Of a DNA stretch of 64,000 nt, positions 24,188-34,643 are shown piece after piece. The stretch is from Allodiplogaster sudhausi (taxonomy: Eukaryota; Nematoda; Chromadorea; Rhabditida; Diplogasteridae). The notes below the pieces were generated by a model. That model did no database searches. It had not been told where the DNA came from and saw nothing but the letters and a program-made list of their open reading frames with translations. Both the position numbers and the translations under genes were made by a program. Every line of letters begins with the position of its first letter. Within the stretch, counting starts at the first letter, position 1. Location: the NCBI GenBank assembly GCA_945643635.1, contig CALZFC010000020.1, positions 3,061,501 through 3,125,500 of the forward strand. Reading direction: 5' to 3'.

Positions 24188-24240
<53 letters not shown>
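24188..24240. repeat. (TA)n microsatellite
   Basis: About 52 bases of uninterrupted TA, inside intron 1 of the PTP copy 1 gene. The copy-2 locus has no such array in the equivalent intron. Confidence 0.95.
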
Positions 24241-24243
<3 letters not shown>

Positions 24244-24544
24244 TACAAATATGAACTCAAAGTTAGATTCATCCTGCGTCATAGAAATGGCATGACACGA
24301 TCTTATAGTATCTGGATCTTCTCTTTTGCTCTTATTGTTATAGCTCTTCCACTAAAAGTTCCGTTGTACTATCGAAGAATTGCTCTCTCCAATGGAATCA
24401 AATGCACCTTGTAACCCCATGAATCCTTTAGAGTTCGAAATACAATGGTGAATTCAGAGTGAAACTGTTGCCTCGCGCAGTCTCCTTTTGCATGTACTTC
24501 CTAACAATAAGCACTTATAGAGAACTTGAATAATTAATTGTTAA

Positions 24545-24731
24545 TTAAAGGAGGGCTATCACCGAAATATATTTAATACAGGTTCAAATTGCCGCGTCTG
24601 CCACATGATTCCTCACTCTCATTCTCGCATGCAATTTCGCAGGTCGCACACACCCGCTGCGTAAATGAGAGTGCGAAGGGCCGCTACAATTTGAAATATC
24701 ACATAATTTTTCGGTGATCGCCCTTCTTTAA
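24545..24731. mobile_element. Short TTAA-flanked MITE
   Basis: Left end TTAAAGGAGGGCTATCACC, right end GGTGATCGCCCTTCTTTAA: about 24-nt imperfect terminal inverted repeats around a 187-bp body. Lies in intron 1 of the PTP copy 1 gene and is absent from the copy-2 intron, so it inserted after the duplication or was lost there. Confidence 0.75.
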
Positions 24732-26838
24732 ATGAGCAAAAACTTAGCTGTAATCTATTTTAATCTTGCTGGCCATTGTTGTCTCGTATCTCTCAATCAC
24801 ATACTCTCTCGCAATTATGTCAGGAATTTCGCGAATTCAAGATTGATTATGAGGCTCCCGAATTAATCATTTTCGGTGATTATCCTTAATTCTGATAACT
24901 GAAGAACATCGTCTTCGATGACGGAACGCTGATGAAGATCGACATTGCACCGATGACTGAAACTCGCGAGAAGACGGCGGAGGAGAAGGCGCCAGAAGAG
25001 AAGGAATCTCTGGCGCGGGCGCCGAAAGAACTCAAGCACAAGTCGTGCAGGCGCGGGGGCATTGTCAGTTCTTCGTCTTTAGGATACAACCGGCAACATG
25101 GAAGTCATCTAGACCGACAGCTCATTTGAGTCCCACTATTGCTGCAATTAAATATCATACAACAAAAATTGTTTGAACGTCAAAAATGTTCGAAAAAAAT
25201 TAAAAATTCGTTTCAGGAGATCAGGCGAAAGAGGATCATCAAGTGGGCGGAGGGGGTCTCGGCTACGGTAAGCGGTCTCTCGTTTTCTCTCCTCAGCCCT
25301 CCCTCCCTCTCTCTTCTAATGATGTACTTTGCAGTCCATCCGCACCATTGCGTTGGACTACGTCAACGACCTGAGGGACTACACCACGCCCAATGCCAGC
25401 TTCCACAAGAAATCATCCAAGGATCGGTACTTACCAACTGCAACCACTCTCTTTCTCTAACACTCTTCTTTCTCCCTCTTCCCTTCTCACCCATCCCTCT
25501 TTTTCTCCTCCCTATCTCTCTTTCTCTGCAGTGACTCAGACGTTCCCTGCCTGCTGAACAGTCGTGTCGTCCTCCCCTCGAAGAACGGGGATGACTTTAT
25601 CCACGCGAATTGGCTGCGCCTCCCGACAGGCCGGGATTACATCGTCACCCAGGTAATCTAGTTTTATTTGGAATATTAATTTTACTTTGTAATCAATATT
25701 TTACTTGAAGAAAAGAAATAATAGTAAAAGAATGCTAGCCTTGAAGGCGCCGACCCACGAGACGGTCGATGACTTCTGGAGGATGTGCGTCCACGAGGAA
25801 GTGGCACTCATCGCCATGGTCTGCGACTTCGAGGAGGGCGAGTTTCATTTTGAATTCGCGCTCTTTTGCTCGAATATATAAAGATGCGACAAAATTATTC
25901 AAATAAATCACGATTAGTCAAAATTAATGTCGATTAGTCGATTCTTCAAAAGGCTTACCAAACTCTTGCCAAACAAAAAGTCATCAACGAATAGTCTCAG
26001 ACGGGCAGAAGGTGGCGGCGTACGTGCCGAGCGAGGACGGCGAGGTCCGCCCCTTCGGCCACTGCCGCGTCAAGCGGATCGCGCGCGTCTCTCCCTCCTC
26101 GCCAAGTACAAGGAACTCTTCAACATTACGCAGCTCGAGATCAGCTACAAGTTCGTGTCAAGAAATGAATCCACCTATTATTGATATCATCGATGTATAG
26201 GTTTATTTACTCTCTCACCTCTCTCAGGAAACGGAGGCCGGTATCCATTCTGCATGCTCAGATGATGGGCTGGCCGGCGTGGCTGGCTCCGCCCTCTGTT
26301 GACCCCGTTCTCCAGTTCTGGAGCTGGATCAAGAAGTATCTCTATCTCTTCTCTCTCTCTCTCTTCTCTCTTTTCTCTTTCTCTCTATCTCTCTTTCTCC
26401 TTCCAGAAAGGCCGACTACCGCCCGATTGTGATCCACGGCATGCTTGGCATCGACCGCGCCATGACTCTGCCCGCCCTCGAGTTGGCCGCGTACCGCATT
26501 TCCCGCGACGCCGACCTGGATCTCGCGGACATTGTCCGAGAGGCTCGCTCCCATCGACACCTCGTCAGGCTGCTGTTTCATTCTTATATTCTCTCTTCCC
26601 CTCCTTCTCTCTTCTCTCACTCTCCTTTCTCAACTCTCCCATTCTCTCTCTCTCTCTCTCTCCTCTCCTCCAGGCCATCGACAGCCACGTGTCGTACCTG
26701 CATTTGCATGTTTTGCTGCTCACTCTCGCCATCTCTGGCCCCTGCCCGCCTGCCCTCGTGGAATCGGTCGGGAGATTCGTCGCCCGCTTTCAGAAGCATG
26801 TCAAGAAACAACTGCAAAAGTTCGAGGTGACTTTGTGA

Positions 26839-27586
26839 GGGGTCATCCATTTCTGCGTGCTCCCTTCTAGACTGAGATCACCACGAGGTGTCTATTTGTT
26901 TCGTACTTGGTGGGGCGGGTTGTTTTGTGTTGCTCTTTTGATTTGTCTCTCGTTTAGTAACGACGAAGAGTATGGGCACCGCTGAAGACAAGTAGCCAGA
27001 GATGTATAATGATATCTCCTTCTCTGCGTCCGTCTCTCGCTCTCTCTTACTCCCTGTTCCTTCTGCTTTCTGGCCCTCTCTGACTCTGCTTCTTTCCCTC
27101 TGTCACCTCACCTCACCCTCGATGTCTGGTATCCTCTTATTCCTATCCTATTCCTTGATAGGCTCTGATAACGAGCATCTTTTAAGGCATGAAATACATA
27201 GAATGATCAATGGAAAGTGGGGAAAGATTGACAGAAATTTCGCGACCGCTGTGGTCAATGATCGAAAAGAAAGCATTGAAAGAAGGGAACACAATTCAAG
27301 TATGAACTCAGAGGAGCTCCACTAAATTCATGACAGATACAATGATGGGGTGTGAGGATTCACTGTGTGATGCATGCTCATTCGTACATGATAATTGTCA
27401 AAAAAAATTAGTGTCAATTTGATCTACACACGCGTTCGTGAGAAATTGGATGTAGGTCATAACGATACTTCGAAAATGCTTGGCTCCTCGACGTTGTCAC
27501 GCACTCCCAAACCTCTGGCAGTCCTTTCCCTCTCTGATCGTGTATAAAAGGGAGCCCCAGCACTTGCACCCCATCAGTCTGCCAAG
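26839..27586. other. 3' flank of PTP copy 1 and promoter of next gene
   Basis: The first 620 bases are duplicated flank shared with 48120-48698. No gene supported. A TATA box is annotated separately. Confidence 0.5.
27543..27550 (+). promoter_or_regulatory. TATA box
   Basis: TATAAAAG lies 44 nt upstream of the start codon of the secreted protein gene at 27587. The spacing allows a short 5' UTR. Confidence 0.6.
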
Positions 27587-30500
27587 ATGTCTCTCCCTCT
27601 GTCCCTCACTCTCCTTCTCCTCTCGTTGTCTGCGTCTCTCGCCTACGTCATTCCCTCTCAATCCACGACCACTCCGATTCCGTCCAACGACTTCAAGCCG
27701 ACTGAGCCAGGCTACGCCGACAAGGAGACGACCAACTTCGCTATGGTATGTTGTCAAATTTATTTTTATATTCCCCTCTCATACACCCTCTCCCTTTCAT
27801 TTTCTCTCTCTTCCTCTTTCTTCTCTCTCTCTCTCGCTCTCTCATGTTCTTCTTTCACTTTCTTACATGCAGATTTCTGTACATCTTCCAAAACAAAACA
27901 TTGTTTAATGCATATTTAACTTGTATCGTTCAAAAATTTAATTTGTTCCCTTGCAGGCCCCGCCCCTCTCTCACGCCTCTCCCTCCACAGAGAACTACGC
28001 TTCTCCCTCCACTGAGAACTACGCTTCTCCCTCCACTGAGAACTACGCTCCCACCACCTCGGTTCCTCTCTTCAGCGATATCCCGGGCACGACAACTGAG
28101 AGCGGATACGGGGTTGAGGAGACCTCCTCCGTCAATTTACTCATTCTTCACCCAATCCTGTTCTCTCTTATCTATCCTTCGTCTCTATCTCACTCTCAGT
28201 ACTGCACTTCTCACAATTTCCTCCTATTATTGTCTTATTACCATTTGTTCCGTTCAGGACCTTCCCACGGGCGGTTACGGTGGCCGCTCCCCTCGCAACG
28301 CGCCCCCTCAAGCCCCTCCTGCGGTTGTCTACCAGCAGCCGGCGTACACGACCACGCGCGGATACCAGCAGATGGACTCCTCCCTCAAGTCACCACCTCT
28401 ACGCCCTATGTCCCCGCACCGGCCGCTCCCGCCCGTCATTCTCCCTGCTCGGGTTCGCATTTCGAATTCAGGCTTATTGTTAGAAATATGTCAAAGCATT
28501 AATTCCACCTTTCTTTCCAGGACCCAGCCCCCGTTACTTACCAGGCGGAGGTGCCTGCCCGTGTCCAGCCTCTTTCCACGCTCTACATTCTCGTCCCGAT
28601 TCCCGAGACTCCCGCCACCTACCCGGAGCCCGCTCGTGTCAGTTTTTCCACTAAAATATGACTTTAATATGTACAGTACCGCTCAGCGGCCAGGGGTCAA
28701 TGCTATAGCGGCTATAGCGGCTATAGCCAAAAGAGGCCAAGCGAAATTAAGGCCTGTAACATTTTTGTTTTCAGAATTCATTGTTATTTCTGTCTTCAGG
28801 GCAATGTTCTGCATCCATTAAGCTCAACAACTCTACAAAACAATGCATATTCACCAAAATGGAAAATCTTGTAAATATGTGGTGCAGGAACACCACAATT
28901 AGTAGTGTGTGAATGTGTCATCGTTTCAGTGAAATTTATAAAGGCACTTGCTCGAACGGTATAACAACTTTAAATTACAGTTTCAAGCTCTATTTTGCAT
29001 CCTTTTGTCTTGAGAAGATACTTCTAATGCTACAAGTGAAAAAGGTATGGCAAAAAATCTTGCAAAAAAAAATTGGAAGAAATAAGCTCAAAAGAGGAAC
29101 CGAACATCGGCTCTTCCGTTCATGCACATGCTAAGCATACCAATGCTCCATCCAGCCATAATGTTGGCCAACTCGAAACAATTTTAGGAAACATTTTGAC
29201 GGCGGCTTTTAAGAGTTGTTAGAGTCCATGCCATAAAAATTCATTGCTTTCAGTAGTGTTCTGTAAGTTGCCACATTTCAATTTCGAAAACAAAGTTTCG
29301 GGTTGTCTCCTCTCCTCTCATCGGAATATTTTTTTACGAACGAACTTTCCAGATTTGAATTCCAAACGATCAGAAAAACGTTTGCTGCGATTGGGGTTAG
29401 AACCTGTGACTTGCAAAATTGCAGGCTAGCGCTTAACCCCCTGCGCTACACCAATCATGTCTGTTCGACCAAGCCAAACCTTGAAAGTGGGTCTCTGTGT
29501 TACGTCTTGATTTGCCCTCTCTTTGCTTCGCTTTGAACAATCCTCCACTTTGAGCTCCGATCTTGATTCTCCTTTATTTTTGTTAGGCAAATTTTCGCCC
29601 CGGTAGGGATTCGGACCTGCGACGCTCAAAAGTTCAAAAGCTGGAGCGCAACTTACTGCGTTCCGCAGGCTACATCAGAGGCCTAAAGCCAGGCGTTGAC
29701 TGTCCCTTTGTTTCCGCTTTGAGCAATCCCCTTTGATCTTTAATTGGCATCAGTGCGATTGCAGCGACGCTATCTGGATTTCGGCCTGGACACTTTGTAC
29801 TGACTTTCAATGGTTTACTTATAAGTAATACCCAAGGGTAACGTAACTTTTTGCTCTGTGGACTCGAAGTTGCTCTAAATTCGTGGCCGCAAAGCCCGCA
29901 CATGGCCTGCGTAGCGCAGTAGGATGCGCGTTAGCGTGCTGTTTTGAGCGTCGCAGGTACGAATCCCAACCGGGGACAATGTTTTGACTAGGAAAAATAA
30001 GGAGAATCAAAATAAGAGCTCAAAGAGGAGGCGAAGCAATTCAAAGCGAAGAAAAGGGAGAATAAATCGAGAGAGAGAGAGAGAGAGAGTAAATTTTCGA
30101 AGTAGGTGGCTCACCCACTGCTAAAGTTTGGCTTGGGAGGCGAACGGATATGATAGGTGTGGCGCAGTGGGTTAAGCGCCAGCCTGCGATTTTGCAAGTC
30201 ACAGGTTCTAACCCCAATCGCAGCAAACGTTTTTCTGATCGTTTGGAATTCAAATCTGGAAAGTTCGTTCGTAAAAAAATATTCCGATGAGAGGAGAGGA
30301 GACAACCCGAAACTTTGTTTTCGAAATTGAAATGTGGCAACTTACAGAACACTACTGAAAGCAATGAATTTTTATGGCATGGACTCTAACAACTCTTAAA
30401 AGCCGCCGTCAAAATGTTTCCTAAAATTGTTTCGAGTTGGCCAACATTATGGCTGGATGGAGCATTGGTATGCTTAGCATGTGCATGAACGGAAGAGCCG

Positions 30501-31159
30501 GTGTTCGGTTCCTCTTTTGGGCTTATTTCTTCCAATTTTTTTTGCAAGATTTTTTGCCATACCTTTTTCACTTGTAGCATTAGAAGTATCTTCTCAAGAC
30601 AAAAGAATGCAAAATAGAGCTTGAAACTGTAATTTAAAGTTGTTATACGGTTCGAGCAAGTGCCTTTATAAATTTCACTGAAACGATGACACATTCACAC
30701 ACTACTAATTGTGGTGTTCCTGCACCACATATTTACAAGATTTTCCATTCTGGTGAATATGCATTGTTTTGTAGAGTTTTTGAGCTTAATGGATGCAGAA
30801 CATTGCCCTGAAGACAGAAATAACAATGAATTCTGAAAACAAAAATGTTACAGGCCTTAATTTCGCTTGGCCTCTTTTGGCTATAGCCGCTATAGCATTG
30901 ACCCCTGGCCGCTGAGCGGTACTGTAGCTTAGGGCACAAAAATTATCTGAAAATGGTAGGGGAAACTATTGCCGGCCATATTGTCTCTGAGTACACTTAG
31001 ACATTACCATATTATCATTCGTTTCAGACTGCCCCGTCGTACCCAGCCCAGCCGTCCCCTGCCCGTCTTCCGTCGGTCTCCCTCCCCTCCAACTACGCCC
31101 CTCAGCCCTCTCCGGCCATCGCCGCGGCCCCCGTTCTCCAGCCGGCCAGCCCCTACTGA
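27587..31159 (+). CDS. Secreted Pro/Tyr/Ser-rich protein
   Basis: Five exons: 27587-27745, 27957-28130, 28258-28452, 28521-28637, 31028-31159, all phase 0, giving 258 residues. The signal peptide is strong (MSLPLSLTLLLLSLSASLAY). Exon 2 carries three exact tandem copies of ASPSTENY. The rest is low-complexity and rich in Pro, Tyr, Ala and Thr (GGYGGRSPRN, APAVTYQ-like and PQPSPAIAAAP stretches), resembling secreted structural or cuticle-associated proteins; no named family is claimed. Intron 4 (28638-31027) contains a 2.25-kb hairpin element. The second half of exon 3 also reads plausibly in another frame, so an undetected indel there is possible. A TATA box lies upstream and AATAAA follows near 31314. 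Confidence 0.75.
29393..29452 (-). repeat. tRNA-derived (SINE-like) module in hairpin left arm
   Basis: On the minus strand it reads GGTGTAGCGCAGG... then AAGTCACAGGTTCTAACCCC: a pol III A box (TAGCGCAGG) and B box (GGTTCTAAC) at tRNA spacing. It pairs with 30156-30215. A complete acceptor stem is not seen, so it is not called a functional tRNA. Confidence 0.6.
29597..29671 (-). repeat. Second tRNA-like module, inner left arm
   Basis: The minus strand reads GCCTGCGGAACGCAGTAAG... followed by GCAGGTCCGAATCCCTACC, with a B box GGTCCGAATCC. It is the inverted counterpart of 29904-29977. Confidence 0.5.
29904..29977 (+). repeat. Second tRNA-like module, inner right arm
   Basis: Reads GGCCTGCGTAGCGCAGTAGG ... 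GCAGGTACGAATCCCAACC. A box TAGCGCAGTAGG and B box GGTACGAATCC are well matched. SINE-like tRNA head rather than a functional tRNA. Confidence 0.55.
30156..30215 (+). repeat. tRNA-derived (SINE-like) module in hairpin right arm
   Basis: Reads GGTGTGGCGCAGTGGGTTAA ... CACAGGTTCTAACCCC. A box TGGCGCAGTGG and B box GGTTCTAAC. Inverted copy of 29393-29452. Confidence 0.6.
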
Positions 31160-31688
31160 GCCTCTCCTGCCCTCCTCTGCTCATTCCTTTTTATCTGCCA
31201 CACTTTGTAATTCCCCCCCCCTCCCGCCGATCCTTTCAGTTGTTGTGCAATGCTTGAGTTTGTACATTTTAATGAGTTGTATATTTTGTTTACTTTTATA
31301 AACCACTGCAGGGAATAAAATGATTTATTTTTCTCACTGTCTTTAGTGCTTTGAAATAAATAGAATGGTTTGGGCAACTGTAGAAAGAACTGACCTTCCA
31401 AACTGTGGAGATGAATAGTTGCATTTTCATAACATAACGTAACCAAGGATAAATACGAGAGGAATTCTCCGGAAGACTTGGGAGAACTACCTTGAACTCG
31501 ATGTCGTTTGAAAACTTGATTTGCACAAAAGGGACCATTTATAGTTTGAATGCAAAGGCGCAGCTAAGTGAAACGTGTGGTAGAACCTTTATTCGAAGCG
31601 GACAAAGTGAAGGATAGGACGAGAGGAGGAGAGGGGTGAGATGGAGAATTTGAAAGAGTTATACGGTAGAGCCAGAGGGAAGTCTCTA
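31160..31688. other. Convergent intergenic region
   Basis: 3' ends of the secreted protein gene (+) and the PP1-like gene (-). AATAAA near 31314. No other gene supported. Confidence 0.5.
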
Positions 31689-34061
31689 CTACTCTTTCTC
31701 CTTCTCCTTCTGCACCGCCTTCTTGTCGAAGATCGTGAAGGAGCACTGCTGAAATCGGAATCATTTCACTTGTATAAAACAAAGATCAAATGGCAATTGA
31801 ACCTGAAATAGAATTAAATATTTGGTGCGGATGTAATATTTTATAATTTTACAACTTAGTTTGTGATATTTTGTTGCGCACTCACCAATTGCTTGTCGAC
31901 GTTGAGCACTGCAGCGTTGTTGTCTGAGCCACCGTAGCAGGGAGCAGAGAAGATTGTCACCTGAGAAGAGAGAGAAAGAATCAGAGAGACCCCCTAACCA
32001 GCTTTTGCTCGTGGAAGAACTCGTATCCATTCGGGATGACCTGGTGGGCGCGGACGATCATTTTGAGGTTGTGCTTCTCGAGGAACTGGTCAAGTGCCTG
32101 AATCTCTCCCATCTCTCCTTCCCTCTCACTCTTCACCCCTCCCCTTACCCTTACCCTCTCACTCTCCCATGCTCTTTCTCCAACCCTTCCTCTCTCCTCC
32201 CTTTCTCTCACACTCTTCTCCTCTCCCCTTACCCTCTCACTTTCCCATACTCTTTCTCCTACCCTTCCTCTCCCCCTTCCTCCCTTCAAACCTTGGCCCC
32301 GAAGAGATGCGCGGCGCCCCTCGGCGACTCTGCGAACATCTGGATGTTGGCGTCCGGATCGGACCACGTCAGGTCGGCCATGACTCCAACATCCGGAATC
32401 TCGTACGGACGCATGATGTGGTTGATCTGAGGGTGATCTACCTCTTCGAAGATTTATTGATTCATGGAAATCTTTTGGAATCTTGCCAAAAGTCGACTTG
32501 GCCTATTGTCAAAAAGAACGGACATCCTCGAGGTGGACGAGCTCCTCGGAGATTCCTCCGTGCATGCAGAGAATGGCACGGGAGACGCGGGCCGCGATGG
32601 GCATGCACTCGAAGACTTGGTTGATGAGCTCATATAGGCCCATCGAGTACCTGCCAGAGGACTTTTGGTGTGTCCACTGGTGCGGCGAGTGCCAAAGTGG
32701 ACAAAAACCTCCCTTGAAAACTCACCGACTCTTGACCTCGACCATGAATCCGTAGGTGATGTTGACGGGACGCGACTCGTGATTCCCCCGGAGCAGGGTG
32801 ATGTCTTTTGGGAAGCGCAGCTGAAATTTTTAATTCTCGTTATGGTGTTAAATTTGCTTTCTTAATTACTAGTTTAAACATGAAGTTCTGCGAAAAATAA
32901 CGAAGGCAATTTTGAATGACCGCGTTCACCACTGGGCATACTCATGCTCGCATGCTATTTCCCGCTGCGAGGATGTGAGAATGCGAAGGGCCGCGGCAGT
33001 TTGAAAACTCATATAATTTTTTTTTCAGTGATCACCAATTATTCCATTAAAATTCCGAGCCTTGTAGGCGAAGAGGAGCATAATGCATTCCAGGGAGAAC
33101 TCGCCACGGTCGACGTAGTCACCTGAGCAATAAAAGCAAATCACTCAACTCTTTTCTTTATTCCCGTTCTCTCCGAATCCCCTGCTCTTTCTCTCCTCTT
33201 CTCGCCGCTGCAGCTGCAGTGAAGCTGCTTCATCTCTTCCCTCATTTCTCTCAATCCCGTTTTCTCTCCCTTCCCTATCCCTCTCGTTCCCTCTCTTCCT
33301 CCCATACTCATTCTCTCACTTCCCTCTCCCTCTCGTTCTCTCTCTCCCTCTCTTCCTCCCATACTCATTCTCTCACCTCCCTCTCCCTCTCGTTCTCTCT
33401 TTCCCTTACTCTTTCTCTCCCTCCCTTTCCTCACCACAGAAGACGTAGTGATGCTTTGGCGGGAAGCCATTGATGGCGAAGATCGTGAGGAGATCCATGT
33501 ACTGCCCGTGGATGTCGCCGCAGATCTTCACCGATGCCTTCATCTGAAAATTGTGAATATAAATAATATTATGTTAAATATAGTTATTCTACCGTATTTG
33601 TGGCCTGCTTATTATTTTTATTATTCTTTCTTTTGTATGTATATATCCTTTCTTATACAATAGTTCTTGTTCTCGTAGAGTACGTCGTCAACCTCCATGA
33701 GCATCGGCTGGCTCCAGAAGACTTCGCGGACGCGGTAGCAGAGTTCCTTGACCTCGGAGAGCGTAAAGAGCGCCTCAAAAATAATTTAATTCTTTTTCAT
33801 TGGGGAAAGTTTCCTCATCTGACTTGGCATTCTTCGCAACTCCAGCCAACGAGCCGGGAGATCACAGAATCGACCCAAGTCTCGAGCTGAAGACGAAGTA
33901 TTTCTAACGAGTTCTCAGGCTGAGTGATATTCGTAATCAATTGAATATGAGTTGTCCTCCAAAAGTCGAACCTTGACTTTTTGGTCGCTCGCGAAAACGA
34001 CATCCGCGTTTCGTTCGAGTTCCGGCCGCTCGTCGGGTTTGTTGCGGAGCAGAAGAGTCAT
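31689..34061 (-). CDS. PP1-like serine/threonine protein phosphatase, divergent
   Basis: Eleven exons, in transcription order 34061-33972, 33886-33824, 33773-33684, 33543-33435, 33122-33061, 32820-32726, 32650-32524, 32426-32292, 32097-31999, 31960-31886, 31748-31689, giving 334 residues (PP1 is about 330). The PPP metal-site motifs are all present: GDIHGQY (90-96), GDYVDRG (118-124), LLRGNHE (147-153), MHGG (199-202) and RAHQV (273-277), so activity is likely. It dephosphorylates Ser/Thr residues on proteins. The family's SAPNYCG motif reads SAPCYGG here, changing the toxin-sensitive loop. The N-terminus (MTLLLRNKPDERPELERN) and the KEKEKE tail are unlike canonical PP1. Intron 5 uses a GC donor (33060). 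An exon-like minus-strand frame at 34192-34287 could not be joined in phase. Confidence 0.85.
32915..33042. mobile_element. Degenerate MITE copy in PP1 intron
   Basis: Resembles the 3' two thirds of the MITE at 24545 (shared words GCGAAGGGCCGC, CATATAATTTTT, GTGATCACC). The outer terminal repeats are decayed. Confidence 0.5.
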
Positions 34062-34643
34062 TCTTCACTCTCTCAAAGATATTCTTCATCTTTTACAACA
34101 GAAAATCCAGCAGCATTTTTGAATGAATAAAAGAGACAAGAAAATTGACGCGAGACTAGTAGAAATTGAGACGGCTCGAAGAGCTAACCAATAATCCGAT
34201 GACTTCACGCAATTTCTTCGATTGAGAGAGAGATTCGAGAACCGACTTCTCGCCAATGGTAAAGGAGGTCGAAATGATCTGGTACTGAGGAAATGGATCA
34301 GGGTGTCCATTAAAACTAAATCAAAATTCCTTACGTTTGTTCGCTCACAATATATAAAGTGCAAATGCTCTTTTAGTGCAGGCATTCGACATTCAACTGT
34401 TACTGTAAATTATTCTTTCCTATGTAGATAATCTTTGAAATATACCTATTAAATGTCACGAACTTGCCGAAAAGTCAGAGAACTTTCAGAAAATTCAACA
34501 TTACAGAATTCTAATTGTTGTACTTTTGAGAGTTATTCTGGAAAGATCCGGAATAAAAGTGGCTGCCAGCCTGGGGAGATCCATTCGCTGCTCGCTCTTC
34601 ATCCCGACCTGATTTCTTCGTCTCGAGTGTCATCTTCCGAGGA
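34062..34643. other. Divergent intergenic region
   Basis: Promoter region between the PP1-like gene (-) and the YAPP-repeat gene (+). GAATAAAAGT at 34551 is a weak TATA-like word. A minus-strand stretch (about 34192-34287, frame ISTSFTIGEKSVLESLSQ) looks exon-like but is unassigned. Confidence 0.4.

Larger units (their letters stand above)
24001..26838 (+). pseudogene. PTP-like pseudophosphatase gene, frameshifted copy 1
   Basis: Exons: 24001-24066, 24905-25063, 25217-25267, 25335-25426, 25532-25652, 25747-25837, 26001-26150, 26228-26335, 26407-26563, 26674-26838. The intact paralogue at 45135-48119 has the same structure. Exon 7 is 150 nt instead of 157: seven bases (GGCGCGC in the paralogue) are missing after VSPS, near 26097, so the frame is lost and ends at 26200. 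All other splice sites are intact, so decay is recent or a shortened protein is made. The catalytic loop reads VIHGMLGIDR (Gly for Cys) and the WPD loop reads WPAW (no Asp). Intron 6 has a GC donor (25838). Confidence 0.75.
23685..27462. repeat. Segmental duplication, copy 1 (PTP locus)
   Basis: Matches 44831-48698 in the same orientation across the whole PTP-like gene and both flanks. The right edge is shared through TGTCAATTTGATCTACACAC and GTTCGTGAGAAAT. The copies are about 21 kb apart. Edges are approximate. Confidence 0.7.
28672..30926. mobile_element. Tc1/mariner-type hairpin element with tRNA-like segments
   Basis: Begins TACAGTACCGCTCAGCGGCC and ends with its reverse complement GGCCGCTGAGCGGTACTGTA. 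Arms of about 1 kb (28672-29670 and 29905-30926) pair along most of their length. CAGTACC termini flanked by TA fit Tc1/mariner target use; this is inference, as no transposase is present. Both arms contain GCTATAGC-type words next to the ends and, deeper in, two tRNA-like modules. It sits entirely within intron 4 of the secreted protein gene. A diverged half-copy is at 37590. Confidence 0.8.

Noticed and set aside
28390..28452. Frameshift in exon 3 of the secreted protein gene
   Set aside because: An alternative frame looks plausible, but phases of the exons on both sides agree with the unshifted frame, so none is claimed.
29393..30215. Functional tRNA genes
   Set aside because: A and B boxes are good, but acceptor stems are not convincing and the modules are embedded as inverted pairs in a transposon arm, so they are called SINE-like.
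34192..34287. Exon-like minus-strand frame upstream of the PP1-like gene
   Set aside because: Its phase cannot be reconciled with the next exon. Left unassigned.
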